IMG/VR virus record: IMGVR_UViG_3300047472_000437
Location: 1-28,373 of that record
Origin: a virus
Direction: 5' to 3' (one strand)
DNA length: 28,373 nt
Shown here one piece after another: positions 1 through 7,727 of the stretch (positions are counted from its first letter, which is position 1; every line of letters begins with the position of its first letter). Below the pieces are notes generated by a model. That model was given only the letters and a program-made list of their open reading frames with translations. It searched no databases and was not told where the DNA came from. The position numbers and the translations under genes were made by a program.

Positions 1-2523
1 TCAGCTGGCCGGATCGGCGAAGGCCTGCGTGATTTCGCCGCCTTCATCCTTGTCCGTGAGCATCACGTGCGTCACCATCTGCCGCAGCTGGCTGTCCCAC
101 GATGGCTGAGAAACCTGCTGGCGCACACCGCGGCTGGTCTGGTCGACCATGGTGTGGGTGATCGTCGGCGCAGCAGACTTCGCGCCAGCCTCAGCGATCT
201 GAGAGACCACGCTGCCGGCGCCGCCAGTGCTCGCACTCTTGGGTGTAGGTGGCTTCCAGATGCTCGGTGCGATCGCTCCGCCGAGCTGGGCCAGGCCCGC
301 AATTGATCCGCCGCTGCTGTGGCCAAGCTGCACGCCGCCGGCGCTGTTCATCAGGTTCTCAAAGAAGGGCGCGATGAACTTCTGCTCGGCCATCTTGATC
401 GCCATGCGGTCAATGTCACTGAGGATGCTCTTCGCCATATCGGCGAAGCTCTGCTTGCCAGTGGCAGCTGATTCCGCGATCGACGAGACCATGCTCTCCA
501 TACCATCGGAGAGCTGCTTCCCGAAGTCGTTATTGCGATCGCGCCGGCCGAGTTTGTTGAGCTCTTCGCTCAGGTCCGCGGCCTTCTGCTTGTACGGGCC
601 GCCGAGCGTTTCCGCGAGTTCGGAGTACTCCTGCACAAGACTCTGCAGCGCGCGCACTTCATTCTGGTTCAGGCGCTGGATGTCCCGTGCACCACTGCGC
701 TTCGACTCATCGCCCTTGGTGACGGCATCATTAGTGTCTTCGACCCGCCGGCGATAGTCCGCCTCGACGTCGGAGATGCGCTGGCTTACCTGCTCGATCT
801 GCAGCTTCTTATCCTGCAGTTCACCGGATTGGCGGATGGCCGTTGCGTCCGCTTCGCTACCACCACCCGCATTCGATTTCTTGACCGCCTGGTCCGTCTC
901 ATAGGCAAGCAATGCCCGGCGGGCCGTGATGCTTTCATTGCGCTCCTTTTCGAGGTTTGCGGCGACGCGCAAGGATGCGATCTCGGATGCGAGATTTGCC
1001 GCGGAGACGTCGGCTACGTTGGTGCTGGTCACCTGAGCGCGGCGAACGGCGATCGTCTGGCGCTCCTCCTCAACCTTGGCCAGCTCTCGCTGCGTCTTCA
1101 GTTCCTCGGCGCTGACACCGTCCTTGCCACTCTTCAGCGCCCCGACCGAGCGTTGGTGGTCATACAGGCCCTGCAGCGTCTTCTGACGGGCATTGAGTGC
1201 GCTCTCCTCGGCGTCCAGCTCATCCGTCTGCAGCTTCAGTTTGCGCTCGAAGTACTCCTGGTCGTTGAGGAGCAACATCTTGTGTTGCGCGTCGACCTCG
1301 GCGATCTGGATCTGGTCTGCAGCTTTGCGCCTCGCTCCAGCAAGTTTGTCTTGCTCCTCCTGCAGCTTGGCCATAGCCTCGGCGATCGCATTGGCGGACG
1401 CGACCTTCGTGGTGTCGACCTCAGGCCCCGCACCTGGTCCGGTCCTCTTGCTCGGCGTGGCTGCCGCATCGGGCGGCGTCTTTCCGTTGGAAAGCTCCTC
1501 GAGCTCGCGTCCCTTCGCGAGCAAAGCGTCAGCGGCTGCCCAGTCGCGCCGGCCACTCTCTGTCAGCTTGCCGCCTTCCGCGACAGAGAAGAAGCGCTCG
1601 AGGGCAGAGGCTCCGTCGTAAGCGAGCGAGACCAGGCGTGCGATCGTGTTGGCGACGCCCTCGCCCCAACTCTTGAACATCGCATCCGATCCGGATCCTT
1701 CCGCGATGATTTCGAAGACCTTTGTGAGGCCGGGTGCAAGGCCATCGGTAAAAGCCAAGCCTGCACCAGTGACGCTCTCTTTCAGTTTGTCGAGTTCGTC
1801 ATCCAGCTTTGCGAGACGTTCGGCACGTAGCTCGTCCATCTTTACGCCGGCCTTCTCAGCGCCCGCGGAAAGCTCTTCGAACCTACTGCCAATGTCCATA
1901 ATGACCGGGATCAGCTCGACGCCGGCTTTGCCCATCAGCTGCTTGGCCAGGGCATCTCGCTTCTGAGCATCTTCCGTGTTGGCCAGGGTCGAGGCGAAGC
2001 GCTTGAACGCGACGTCGACGCCATCCGACTGGGCGGCGACATCCTTGGCATTGACACCGGTGCGCTGGAAAGCAGCAGCGAGGTTCTTGTTGCCGTTTGC
2101 GGCCGATTCCAGATTGATCGCGAGCTTGCCGATGCCGCTCTGCAGTTGGTCGAAGTCGGTGTGGGCAAGATCTGCAGCGTAGTGCAGGATGGAGAGCGAT
2201 TCCACGCTCATGCCGGTGCGAGCCGCGGCCTTCTGCATCTGCTCGCCGTATTCGGCCGAGCCGGCCGTCAGCTCCTTCAGCTGCTCGACGGCTTCGCGGA
2301 CGCCCATGTACAGGCCTACGGTTTCGAGCGCGCGGGTGACGCGCTCCATGGACTCAACGATGTGGCTGGATTCGCGTTCGGCGGTGTTGCCGGTGTCGCG
2401 AAGGTGCTGCTGCACCATCTCCAGGGCGCGGCGTGCGCTCTCTCCGTCACCCTCGATCTTGATGACGATGCCGCGGCCGGCAGCCTGGACAGATGAAAGG
2501 ACAAGACTTTTACGGGGTGCCAT
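1..2523 (-). CDS. Phage tail tape measure protein (lambda gpH-like)
   Basis: This 840-residue protein sets tail length and is threaded through the growing tail tube. Its length and position directly after the tail assembly chaperone are typical of siphovirus tape measures. It is rich in Ala, Glu, Lys and Gln with long predicted helices and coiled coils, especially around residues 370-650. The C-terminal part (about 685-760: QSFADMAKSILSDIDRMAIK, then a Gly/Ser-rich stretch) resembles the lambda gpH C-terminal family. The start ATG at 2523 overlaps the end of the frameshifted chaperone frame by 14 bases, which suggests translational coupling. The stop TGA occupies bases 1-3, so the gene is complete. 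I see no lysozyme or peptidase motif of the kind some tape measures carry. Family assignment is by pattern recognition and is secure from context. Confidence 0.93.
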   Translation of the reverse strand: MAPRKSLVLSSVQAAGRGIVIKIEGDGESARRALEMVQQHLRDTGNTAERESSHIVESMERVTRALETVGLYMGVREAVEQLKELTAGSAEYGEQMQKAAARTGMSVESLSILHYAADLAHTDFDQLQSGIGKLAINLESAANGNKNLAAAFQRTGVNAKDVAAQSDGVDVAFKRFASTLANTEDAQKRDALAKQLMGKAGVELIPVIMDIGSRFEELSAGAEKAGVKMDELRAERLAKLDDELDKLKESVTGAGLAFTDGLAPGLTKVFEIIAEGSGSDAMFKSWGEGVANTIARLVSLAYDGASALERFFSVAEGGKLTESGRRDWAAADALLAKGRELEELSNGKTPPDAAATPSKRTGPGAGPEVDTTKVASANAIAEAMAKLQEEQDKLAGARRKAADQIQIAEVDAQHKMLLLNDQEYFERKLKLQTDELDAEESALNARQKTLQGLYDHQRSVGALKSGKDGVSAEELKTQRELAKVEEERQTIAVRRAQVTSTNVADVSAANLASEIASLRVAANLEKERNESITARRALLAYETDQAVKKSNAGGGSEADATAIRQSGELQDKKLQIEQVSQRISDVEADYRRRVEDTNDAVTKGDESKRSGARDIQRLNQNEVRALQSLVQEYSELAETLGGPYKQKAADLSEELNKLGRRDRNNDFGKQLSDGMESMVSSIAESAATGKQSFADMAKSILSDIDRMAIKMAEQKFIAPFFENLMNSAGGVQLGHSSGGSIAGLAQLGGAIAPSIWKPPTPKSASTGGAGSVVSQIAEAGAKSAAPTITHTMVDQTSRGVRQQVSQPSWDSQLRQMVTHVMLTDKDEGGEITQAFADPAS

Positions 2524-3276
2524 TCATATCCTCCTGCTGTGGTGCCCGCAACGTGGCAGGCATGCGTGCCAGCAGCTGCTCCACGGCTGCATTCCCCTCT
2601 GCTTCCTTGGCAGCGAGTACTTCCTCTTCCGTGCCCAGCAACTGTTCCTTCGTGACGACGGTGCCGGTCTGTGCGGAAAGCAAGTAGGACATCCATTCGG
2701 CGCGACGTGCGCGTTCTTCCTCGGCCGCGAGATAGTGACCTTGCAGGGCCAAGTTGAACTCAGCGATCGACGTGGACCAGAACTCTATCGGCGTTTGCTT
2801 GAGGATCCCGTACGCGAACCTTTGCGCCTCTGCGAAGTCGAAGCCCCTGGACCCTTCTTCGCGGTCGCGGCCGGGCTCGCCGTCGCCGCCGAAGTTTTTC
2901 CCGGCGGTACCGGCGCGTGGATCCCAAGCGTAAGTGCAACCACCACGGCATTCGAGATCGCTCGAAAGGTCGACGGGATGACCCAGTCCTCGACCTGCGC
3001 CTCAGTCAACTCCTCATCGTTTTCGCGCGCATCGAGCTGCAGGCCTGCAAAGAGAAAGAAAGCCAGGACGTCGACGTCCTTGACCTCGGCGCGCAGGATG
3101 GGCCTGGCACCTTTCTTAACGGCGTCCGGGTTGTCGATTTTTGCGCTGTAAAGCGATGCAGGAAATTCGTCGCCGTACTTCTTGACGAGCGCTGCTGTGG
3201 CGAACTTATCGAAGAAGACGACGCGCTGACGGTCGAGATCGAGCGGCATGCCGCCGCGGGCGATGAGCGGGTTCAT
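2510..3276 (-). CDS. Tail assembly chaperone, -1 frameshifted long product (lambda gpGT analogue)
   Basis: A -1 shift at the in-frame heptamer G GGA AAA (2902-2896) joins zero-frame residues 1-127 to 128 residues of the second frame, giving 255 residues. The second frame upstream of its first possible start (TTG 2752) is open and clearly protein-like: it contains GFDFAEAQRFAYGILKQTP and then EFWSTSIAEFNLAL. The W-x-x-T/S-x-x-E-x-x-x-AL pattern recurs in phage tail assembly chaperones. The second frame has no credible start of its own for this conserved part, so it is most simply expressed by frameshifting. In lambda the heptamer is GGGAAAG and the gpG:gpGT ratio is critical. The stop TAA at 2512-2510 lies 14 bases inside the tape measure gene. 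Confidence 0.8.
2785..3276 (-). CDS. Tail assembly chaperone, zero-frame product (lambda gpG position)
   Basis: This 163-residue protein lies between the major tail protein and the tape measure gene, the invariant place of the gpG-type chaperone that coats the tape measure during tail assembly. Residues 1-127 look folded and typical (RQRVVFFDKFATAALVKKYG near the start, then LTEAQVEDWV). After the slippery site at 2896-2902 the zero frame gives a low-complexity Ala/Ser/Arg tail, as expected of the unshifted form. It starts at ATG 3276 without a strong Shine-Dalgarno sequence. A UUCG-loop terminator lies upstream at 3319-3336, so read-through or a separate promoter must supply its transcript. 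Confidence 0.85.
   Translation of the reverse strand: MNPLIARGGMPLDLDRQRVVFFDKFATAALVKKYGDEFPASLYSAKIDNPDAVKKGARPILRAEVKDVDVLAFFLFAGLQLDARENDEELTEAQVEDWVIPSTFRAISNAVVVALTLGIHAPVPPGKTSAATASPAATAKKGPGASTSQRRKGSRTGSSSKRR
2896..2902 (-). other. Programmed -1 ribosomal frameshift site (GGGAAAA)
   Basis: On the minus strand the heptamer reads G GGA AAA in the zero frame of the upstream chaperone ORF (codons GGA at 2901-2899 and AAA at 2898-2896). This is the X XXY YYZ form needed for tandem slippage into GGG AAA. The stretch just downstream is very GC-rich (codons for Gly, Asp, Gly, Glu, Pro, Gly), which could slow the ribosome. I did not resolve a defined pseudoknot. Confidence 0.8.
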
Positions 3277-3305
3277 GCGTAGGTGTAAGTCTGAGCGGGC
3301 CGAGC

Positions 3306-3336
3306 GGTCAAAAGAGAAGCCCCACCGAAGCGGGGC
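3306..3336 (-). terminator. Rho-independent terminator after the major tail protein gene
   Basis: On the minus strand GCCCCGC-TTCG-GTGGGGC (3336-3319) forms a 7-bp stem, with one G-U pair, closed by a cUUCGg tetraloop. It is followed by TTCTCTTTTGA. It lies 30 bases past the major tail protein stop and before the chaperone gene, so it would lower expression of chaperone and tape measure relative to the abundant tail tube protein. Confidence 0.72.
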
Positions 3337-3366
3337 ATCTTTGTGGGGAAGGGTTAGATACCCAGT

Positions 3367-4236
3367 TTAACTGGTGGGCACCTGTGCGGACTGGCCGGTG
3401 ACCGTGTTGGGGTTGGCGATGGGCGCGGACTGGACCAGCATGGTGAGCGGGCCTGTGCCCTTGAGCGAGACGTCCGTACCGACGCACTTGCCCATGCCTG
3501 TGGAGATGTCGATACCGTCGACGATCGCCTGCCCCTGGAATGCTGCGCGGCCGGTCTCCACCGTGGGGAAGAAGTTCCAAAGCGACGAATCGTTCTGCAG
3601 CGTGTTGATTGCGGCAAGGACGTATGTGTTCTGCGACGTGTCGCCATCGATGAACATGTACTTGCTCTTGACGGTCCAGCTCTTCGTGGATCCGAGCGAG
3701 CTCTCATACTCGGCATCGTCCGTGGTGGTGGCATCGGCCGTCTTCCGCTTCCAGCTGATGGTCCACTCGGCGAGGCCGACAACCTGCGTCTGTGTGCCCG
3801 TGACGAGCACAGACGTCTGCGCGAGATCGCCCAACAGCTTCTTGGGCGTGGGTGCAGTGGCCTGGATCGAATCCAGGACGGACAACATCTCGTCATAGTC
3901 GTATTCGTAAGCGGTGTCGATCGACGCCGTGATCTCGGTGATGAGACCGGCCTCGTCATACTTCAACGACTCCGGATCCACGCGACCGCCGACACGCTCC
4001 GTCATAGCGAGGATGTCTTCGCCCGTGACTTCGCGGTACTCGAACTCAAGCTGGGTTGCAGAGGCCGAGAGGTCAACGCCACCGCGGTGCGCGACATGAG
4101 GCGTCAGCGCAGTGGCGTTGACAATGGCGAGCGCGGCCAATGCGGTGAAGTTCAGCCACTTGGTGGACTTGATCTTTAGTGGGCCAAGCGAGACCTCGAT
4201 CTCTTTGGTGACGTCTGCAAACTTTTCGTCCTGCAT
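3367..4236 (-). CDS. Major tail tube protein (lambda gpV position)
   Basis: This 289-residue protein is assigned as the tail tube subunit from position (after the tail terminator gene, before the chaperone), size and composition. The sequence is rich in beta-prone Thr, Val and Ser, with acidic patches (TAYEYDYDEML) and a Gly-rich C-terminal part (DISTGMGKCVGTDVSLKGTG), as in many siphovirus major tail proteins. It starts at ATG 4236, and the upstream AGGAGG-like sequence (minus strand of 4240-4245, TAAGGAGGAAGC) is a strong ribosome binding site, fitting high expression. It is followed by a terminator at 3319-3336. An N-terminal stretch (ALAALAIVNATAL) is hydrophobic but does not form a convincing signal peptide. 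Confidence 0.85.
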   Translation of the reverse strand: MQDEKFADVTKEIEVSLGPLKIKSTKWLNFTALAALAIVNATALTPHVAHRGGVDLSASATQLEFEYREVTGEDILAMTERVGGRVDPESLKYDEAGLITEITASIDTAYEYDYDEMLSVLDSIQATAPTPKKLLGDLAQTSVLVTGTQTQVVGLAEWTISWKRKTADATTTDDAEYESSLGSTKSWTVKSKYMFIDGDTSQNTYVLAAINTLQNDSSLWNFFPTVETGRAAFQGQAIVDGIDISTGMGKCVGTDVSLKGTGPLTMLVQSAPIANPNTVTGQSAQVPTS

Positions 4237-4245
4237 GCTTCCTCC

Positions 4246-4686
4246 TTAGTACCCAGCCAGCGTGGGATCGCTGCGGGACGTTGAAAACTCACATTCCCAG
4301 GTCGAAACCAGGGACATCTGTTGCAGCTCTTTGCTCTCCATGTGCCACTCGCGGGAGACGTACTTGACGCGGCGCACCAGGCCGCCCAGCGTGGGGTCTG
4401 CGTTCAAAAGCCTGAAGGCTCGCACGAACCGCGCATCGGCAATGGCATCGGTGCCGCTGGCGCCTTGCACCTGGTGCACGATCTGAAAGCGGTGGAGCAG
4501 CTCCGTATCGTCGGTGGTGTCCTCTTCCGAGGTTTCCTTCTCTGGAAGCACGTTGTCGGCGCCGCCGTTCGCAAGCTCCGCCTCGCTGAAGTTGCTCAGC
4601 TTGCACCGGTGCGCGTTCGCTGCCTTGCCACCGAGAACGGCGGTGACAGCGCGGAGGATCTCGAACTGGATGGTGTGATCGCTCAC
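4246..4686 (-). CDS. Probable tail terminator / tail completion protein (lambda Z/U position)
   Basis: This 146-residue protein sits between the FII-like head-tail joining gene and the major tail protein. The C-terminal half (RFVRAFRLLNADPTLGGLV, then a short Arg/Lys turn and EWHMESKELQQM) resembles tail terminator proteins. These proteins cap the tail tube, stop its polymerisation and form the interface with the head. Its ATG at 4686 overlaps the preceding gene's stop by four bases (ATGA), indicating coupled translation. Residues 47-60 are a Glu/Asp/Thr-rich loop. The choice between a Z-like and a U-like role is inferred from synteny only. Confidence 0.7.
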   Translation of the reverse strand: MSDHTIQFEILRAVTAVLGGKAANAHRCKLSNFSEAELANGGADNVLPEKETSEEDTTDDTELLHRFQIVHQVQGASGTDAIADARFVRAFRLLNADPTLGGLVRRVKYVSREWHMESKELQQMSLVSTWECEFSTSRSDPTLAGY

Positions 4687-5048
4687 TGCTCGTCATCCTC
4701 GGCCGCATCCCCATCGGTCACGCGGAGGAGCCGGTAACACTGGAAGGCGCCGTCGTCTTCGGCCGTGGGTGGATCCACGGTGTAGTCGGTGGATACGCCC
4801 AGGTCGGTGACAGTGACGATGTCGCCGGCGTTGGGCATGGGAGAGAAGGCGTCAAAGGGAAGCCGCAGCTCAGGAGCAGCTGCCTGCATGCCGGCGGCGC
4901 CGCGTTCTCCGAGGTCCAGGCTCTGCGGGCGATCGAAGAGTCCGCGGATGGCCGAGCCATCATCGGAGTACTTCGACACGCCCGCGAAGCTGACCAGCAC
5001 GCCCATCGGCGGCCGGCAGAACGCTCGGAGATCACTGGATCCGATCAC
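4683..5048 (-). CDS. Head-tail joining protein (lambda FII-like)
   Basis: This 121-residue protein occupies the FII position. The sequence has the small beta-barrel look of the head-tail attachment family: a variable N-terminus, a hydrophobic LVSFAGVSKYSDDG stretch, then NAGDIVTVTDLGVSTDYTVD, where Gly-Asp-x-Val leads a beta strand, and an acidic tail. It would bind the filled head's connector and receive the tail. It overlaps both neighbours by four bases (ATGA at each end), so it belongs to a tightly coupled set. Function is inferred from position and fold impression. Confidence 0.65.
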   Translation of the reverse strand: MIGSSDLRAFCRPPMGVLVSFAGVSKYSDDGSAIRGLFDRPQSLDLGERGAAGMQAAAPELRLPFDAFSPMPNAGDIVTVTDLGVSTDYTVDPPTAEDDGAFQCYRLLRVTDGDAAEDDEQ

Positions 5049-5404
5049 TTGCCCTTGCTGCCCTTGCTTGACGCCGCAGCGACTTCTTCATCGGTGGCTT
5101 CCACTGCGCGACCCATAGTGGCGAGCAGCTTCGCGTCGGTATCCGTCACCTGTACGATGTCGCCCTCATCGACGTACTGGCCTGCAACCAGGTGGGGCGT
5201 AAGCGCACGGACGTATACGAAACTCCCGGACGGCTGGATGTAGCTTCGGATTGCCTGCGCCTGGATGGTCTCAACGGTCTCACCATCGGTTTTAGCCGTC
5301 TCGCCACTGGCTGCAAGGGTATCGACGACACCGCCCTCAGCCGTATGCGCCGGGTACCGCGCCGCCAACTGAGCGCCAATTACTGCTGCTGTGATCAAAC
5401 GCAT
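5045..5404 (-). CDS. Small head-associated protein of unknown function (lambda FI position)
   Basis: This 119-residue protein lies directly after the capsid gene. The middle (SGSFVYVRALTPHLVAGQYV, then DEGDIVQVTD) looks like beta strands of a compact domain. The C-terminus is a charged Ser/Lys/Gly tail (ASSKGSKGK). An AGGAG Shine-Dalgarno sequence lies about eight bases upstream of ATG 5404 (minus strand, CTCAGGAGCAAAAAC). The 83-base gap from the capsid stop leaves room for a processing site but shows no clear terminator. It could be a DNA-packaging accessory like FI, a head completion protein or a decoration protein. I do not recognise the family securely. Confidence 0.6.
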   Translation of the reverse strand: MRLITAAVIGAQLAARYPAHTAEGGVVDTLAASGETAKTDGETVETIQAQAIRSYIQPSGSFVYVRALTPHLVAGQYVDEGDIVQVTDTDAKLLATMGRAVEATDEEVAAASSKGSKGK

Positions 5405-5487
5405 GTTTTTGCTCCTGAGAAGGTTTGCCTAGCGTGAAATGTGGGGTGGCCAGAGGGCACTATGTGCCGACCGGCCACGCTCGAGCC

Positions 5488-6888
5488 TTACTGCGGCAGG
5501 GCGGACGTGCAGACGCAGAATGCCGCGAGTTGCCGAACGAAGATGTCGTAGTACGCGTGCTCGGTGATCTTCACCATCGCGTTCGCCGCACCGGTGTAGG
5601 GATCGATCACGACTTCGCTGAGATCCCAGTCGCCGATCACGATCTGGTCAAAGACGCCCATGATGACCGCATGGAGGTTACTCACGCTGTTGGCGGTGAA
5701 GCCCGTGAGCACCGGGTTCGCAGTGACGAGGGAACGATAGCCAAGCGGACCTTCCTGCACACCGTTAGCGACAGGAGAGGTGGGCCAGACGTAATCGGTA
5801 TTCGTGCCAGGCGTCTTCGGCGTGCTACGACCGCCCGCGCGGACCTTGGGGGTGGTGATGATTCCCATGGTGCCGATATCACCGTTGTTCGTGGAGATCG
5901 CGGCTTCCATGTTGTTGTAGTCCACGAAGGTCATGGGGACGCCGCCGGCACCGGCGGTCACCGTCCCGTTGGCAGCACGGGTGGTACCGGCCAGGATTGC
6001 TGCAAGACCAGAGCGGTTGAGCAGGCCCAGGGGAACCGGAAGTACACCGGATCCTGCGAGGCCCGCCGAGTCTAGCGACCGCGCGGTGACATTCTGCCGA
6101 TCGTTCGCCAGAAAACCATCGATCGCGAGACCGGACTGTGCAAGAAAGTCGCGGAAGTAGCTATTCGCGATACTCATGCGCTTCGGCTGCATGGTGGACG
6201 ATCCGAGCGTCGGGTCCGAGCTGGTGACCGCCGAGCCTTCCGTCAACCAAGAGCTGGTGGCAGCTCCAGTCTGACCCGGCATCTGGAAGGCCCCATGGAG
6301 GCCGGGCATGTATCGTGCGCCCATCGAAAGCAGGGCAGTGCGATAGCGCAGGAGCTCGATCACCTCGTTTACTACCGTAGTGAAGTTGGTTGCGGTACCG
6401 GCATTGCCGCCGGAAGCGATCGTCCGCTCTTGTGCGAGCTGCGGAGCAAACACTCGACTGTTGGCGCTTGGCACCAGAATGCCGCCACCGAGGTCCGTGA
6501 TGCCGCGCACCGCAGCGTCCTTCCGCAGTTCCTGCGAAACTTCACGCTCGAACCCTGCTTCGCTGCCTTTGTCCATGAAGGTGCCAGGCATGCGCTCATT
6601 GATTGCGCGAGCATAGACGTTGCGAAGCGAATAGCCGTCGCGCTCACGCTGGCTCATCGCACCGAACAACCGCTCCGAAGCCGTGGGAACATGCGAGTTC
6701 TCGGCCTGCTTGATGATGGCGTCGGCGATCGCAGTGCGAACGTCGGTCACGCTCCGCGTACCGGAGAGGTCGTCGAGAAGCTGAGTCTCGGAGTAGTGGG
6801 TACCGTACTGCGTTCGCAGCGCGCGAAGGCCCTCGATACGGGTTTTGTTGTCTGCGGCGGGATCGGCTACGACTGCGACAGTTGCCAT
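5488..6888 (-). CDS. Candidate nested product: major capsid protein alone (internal start)
   Basis: An in-frame ATG at 6888-6886 (Met257 of the fusion) is preceded on the minus strand by AAAGGA (6902-6897) at an 8-base spacing, a good ribosome binding site. Starting here gives a 466-residue protein that is just the delta region plus mature capsid domain, and the start falls exactly at the domain boundary after the linker. Lambda uses the same device to make Nu3 from within gene C. The nested product would supply excess capsid subunits relative to the protease fusion. Inference from sequence only. Confidence 0.55.
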   Translation of the reverse strand: MATVAVVADPAADNKTRIEGLRALRTQYGTHYSETQLLDDLSGTRSVTDVRTAIADAIIKQAENSHVPTASERLFGAMSQRERDGYSLRNVYARAINERMPGTFMDKGSEAGFEREVSQELRKDAAVRGITDLGGGILVPSANSRVFAPQLAQERTIASGGNAGTATNFTTVVNEVIELLRYRTALLSMGARYMPGLHGAFQMPGQTGAATSSWLTEGSAVTSSDPTLGSSTMQPKRMSIANSYFRDFLAQSGLAIDGFLANDRQNVTARSLDSAGLAGSGVLPVPLGLLNRSGLAAILAGTTRAANGTVTAGAGGVPMTFVDYNNMEAAISTNNGDIGTMGIITTPKVRAGGRSTPKTPGTNTDYVWPTSPVANGVQEGPLGYRSLVTANPVLTGFTANSVSNLHAVIMGVFDQIVIGDWDLSEVVIDPYTGAANAMVKITEHAYYDIFVRQLAAFCVCTSALPQ

Positions 6889-7656
6889 GGTCTGAGTCCT
6901 TTGCTGGGTGGGTTGGTCGGTGCTTGAGGTGGTGACTTCGGGAGTTGCAACAGCGGCCGCCTCAGCAGCACGGGTGCGCTCCTCGTCGTCGAGATCTTCG
7001 CCTTCGCCCTCATCCCCTTCGGGATCGGTGTCGTCGGAATCGAGCTTGCGAAAAGAAACTTCGACTTCGGTCACGCCGGCGGTGGACCGATTCACACCAA
7101 CGGAGTAGTCGGCGGGCACTGTGACTGAGGAGTTTTCAAACAGCACCCACTTCGCGATGAAGTACGTGCGGACTCCGTTCTTGTCCTCGGTGATGTCGAC
7201 CTTTGTTGGCTGATAGCCAATGGAAACGTCGACCAGGATCTCGTCGGCGACATCCTGCTCTTTCTCCTTCGCGAGCGGATTGGTACCGAAGCGATTGGTG
7301 ATGGACAGCTTGCCGTCTTTGATCGCATAGGCCTGAGAACGGCCGAGGTGCGCATCCCAGTTGTGGTTGAACAGGTAGGGAATCCCCTGATCGAGCCGGC
7401 CGGTGTCGATTGCACCTGGAGCGTGGCTCAGTACTTCGTACCCGCCATAGCGCTCAATAGGTGTCTCGGAGCTGACCGTCATGGTGACGGTGTGGTTCTC
7501 CGCGTCGTAGCCGCCCTTTTGGACGGCCGCCTGCATGCGACGAAACTGAGGTTGCCCAAACTCTGCGGGGAGCGGATTCTCATCGAGCGCACGCGTGGCC
7601 GCGGCGCTGAGGCTGGCAAGAACGGTCGTCAGGATTACGCGAGGGGCGTCAGACAT
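5488..7656 (-). CDS. Fused prohead protease and HK97-fold major capsid protein
   Basis: This 722-residue ORF joins two functions usually encoded separately. Residues about 35-205 match the U35/S78-type prohead protease. YLFNHNWDAHLGR supplies the His, VDVSIGYQP the Ser nucleophile, and WVLFENSSVTVPAD the conserved acidic position before the Val-Pro-Ala motif. Residues about 205-256 are an acidic, then Gln/Thr-rich linker. Residues 257-722 are a HK97-type capsid protein: a helical delta-like region (about 257-380), then the mature domain beginning near the Gly-rich DLGGGILVP stretch. An internal in-frame ATG at 6888 (Met257) carries its own AAAGGA Shine-Dalgarno sequence. The main start at 7656 has no visible Shine-Dalgarno and sits next to a hairpin at 7660-7677. 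The protease would cleave the scaffold-like delta region during maturation. Confidence 0.92.
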   Translation of the reverse strand: MSDAPRVILTTVLASLSAAATRALDENPLPAEFGQPQFRRMQAAVQKGGYDAENHTVTMTVSSETPIERYGGYEVLSHAPGAIDTGRLDQGIPYLFNHNWDAHLGRSQAYAIKDGKLSITNRFGTNPLAKEKEQDVADEILVDVSIGYQPTKVDITEDKNGVRTYFIAKWVLFENSSVTVPADYSVGVNRSTAGVTEVEVSFRKLDSDDTDPEGDEGEGEDLDDEERTRAAEAAAVATPEVTTSSTDQPTQQRTQTMATVAVVADPAADNKTRIEGLRALRTQYGTHYSETQLLDDLSGTRSVTDVRTAIADAIIKQAENSHVPTASERLFGAMSQRERDGYSLRNVYARAINERMPGTFMDKGSEAGFEREVSQELRKDAAVRGITDLGGGILVPSANSRVFAPQLAQERTIASGGNAGTATNFTTVVNEVIELLRYRTALLSMGARYMPGLHGAFQMPGQTGAATSSWLTEGSAVTSSDPTLGSSTMQPKRMSIANSYFRDFLAQSGLAIDGFLANDRQNVTARSLDSAGLAGSGVLPVPLGLLNRSGLAAILAGTTRAANGTVTAGAGGVPMTFVDYNNMEAAISTNNGDIGTMGIITTPKVRAGGRSTPKTPGTNTDYVWPTSPVANGVQEGPLGYRSLVTANPVLTGFTANSVSNLHAVIMGVFDQIVIGDWDLSEVVIDPYTGAANAMVKITEHAYYDIFVRQLAAFCVCTSALPQ

Positions 7657-7659
7657 TGC

Positions 7660-7677
7660 GCGTGGGTTATCCCACGC
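7660..7677 (-). promoter_or_regulatory. Hairpin in the leader of the protease/capsid gene
   Basis: GCGTGGG (7660-7666) and CCCACGC (7671-7677) form a perfect 7-bp stem with a 4-base loop, ending three bases before the ATG at 7656. No T-run follows on either strand, so it is unlikely to be a simple terminator. It would sit where the Shine-Dalgarno sequence should be, so it may restrain initiation of the full-length fusion or mark an mRNA processing site. Confidence 0.45.
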
Positions 7678-7727
7678 CGGGCCGAAACCCTGTCAAATCT
7701 GACCAATTCGGGACATCAAGTAAACGC

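Noticed and set aside
829-1830. 333-codon plus-strand ORF inside the tape measure gene
   Set aside because: Leu/Arg-rich antisense frame of a long helical protein; no plausible start signal or domain.
2760-2951. 63-codon Arg-rich minus-strand ORF in the chaperone overlap
   Set aside because: It is the third frame of the frameshift region; composition is almost only Arg/Leu and it lacks the conserved pattern found in the -1 frame.
5425-6075. 216-codon plus-strand ORF opposite the capsid gene
   Set aside because: Antisense to the well-supported capsid domain with no recognisable domain or ribosome binding site.
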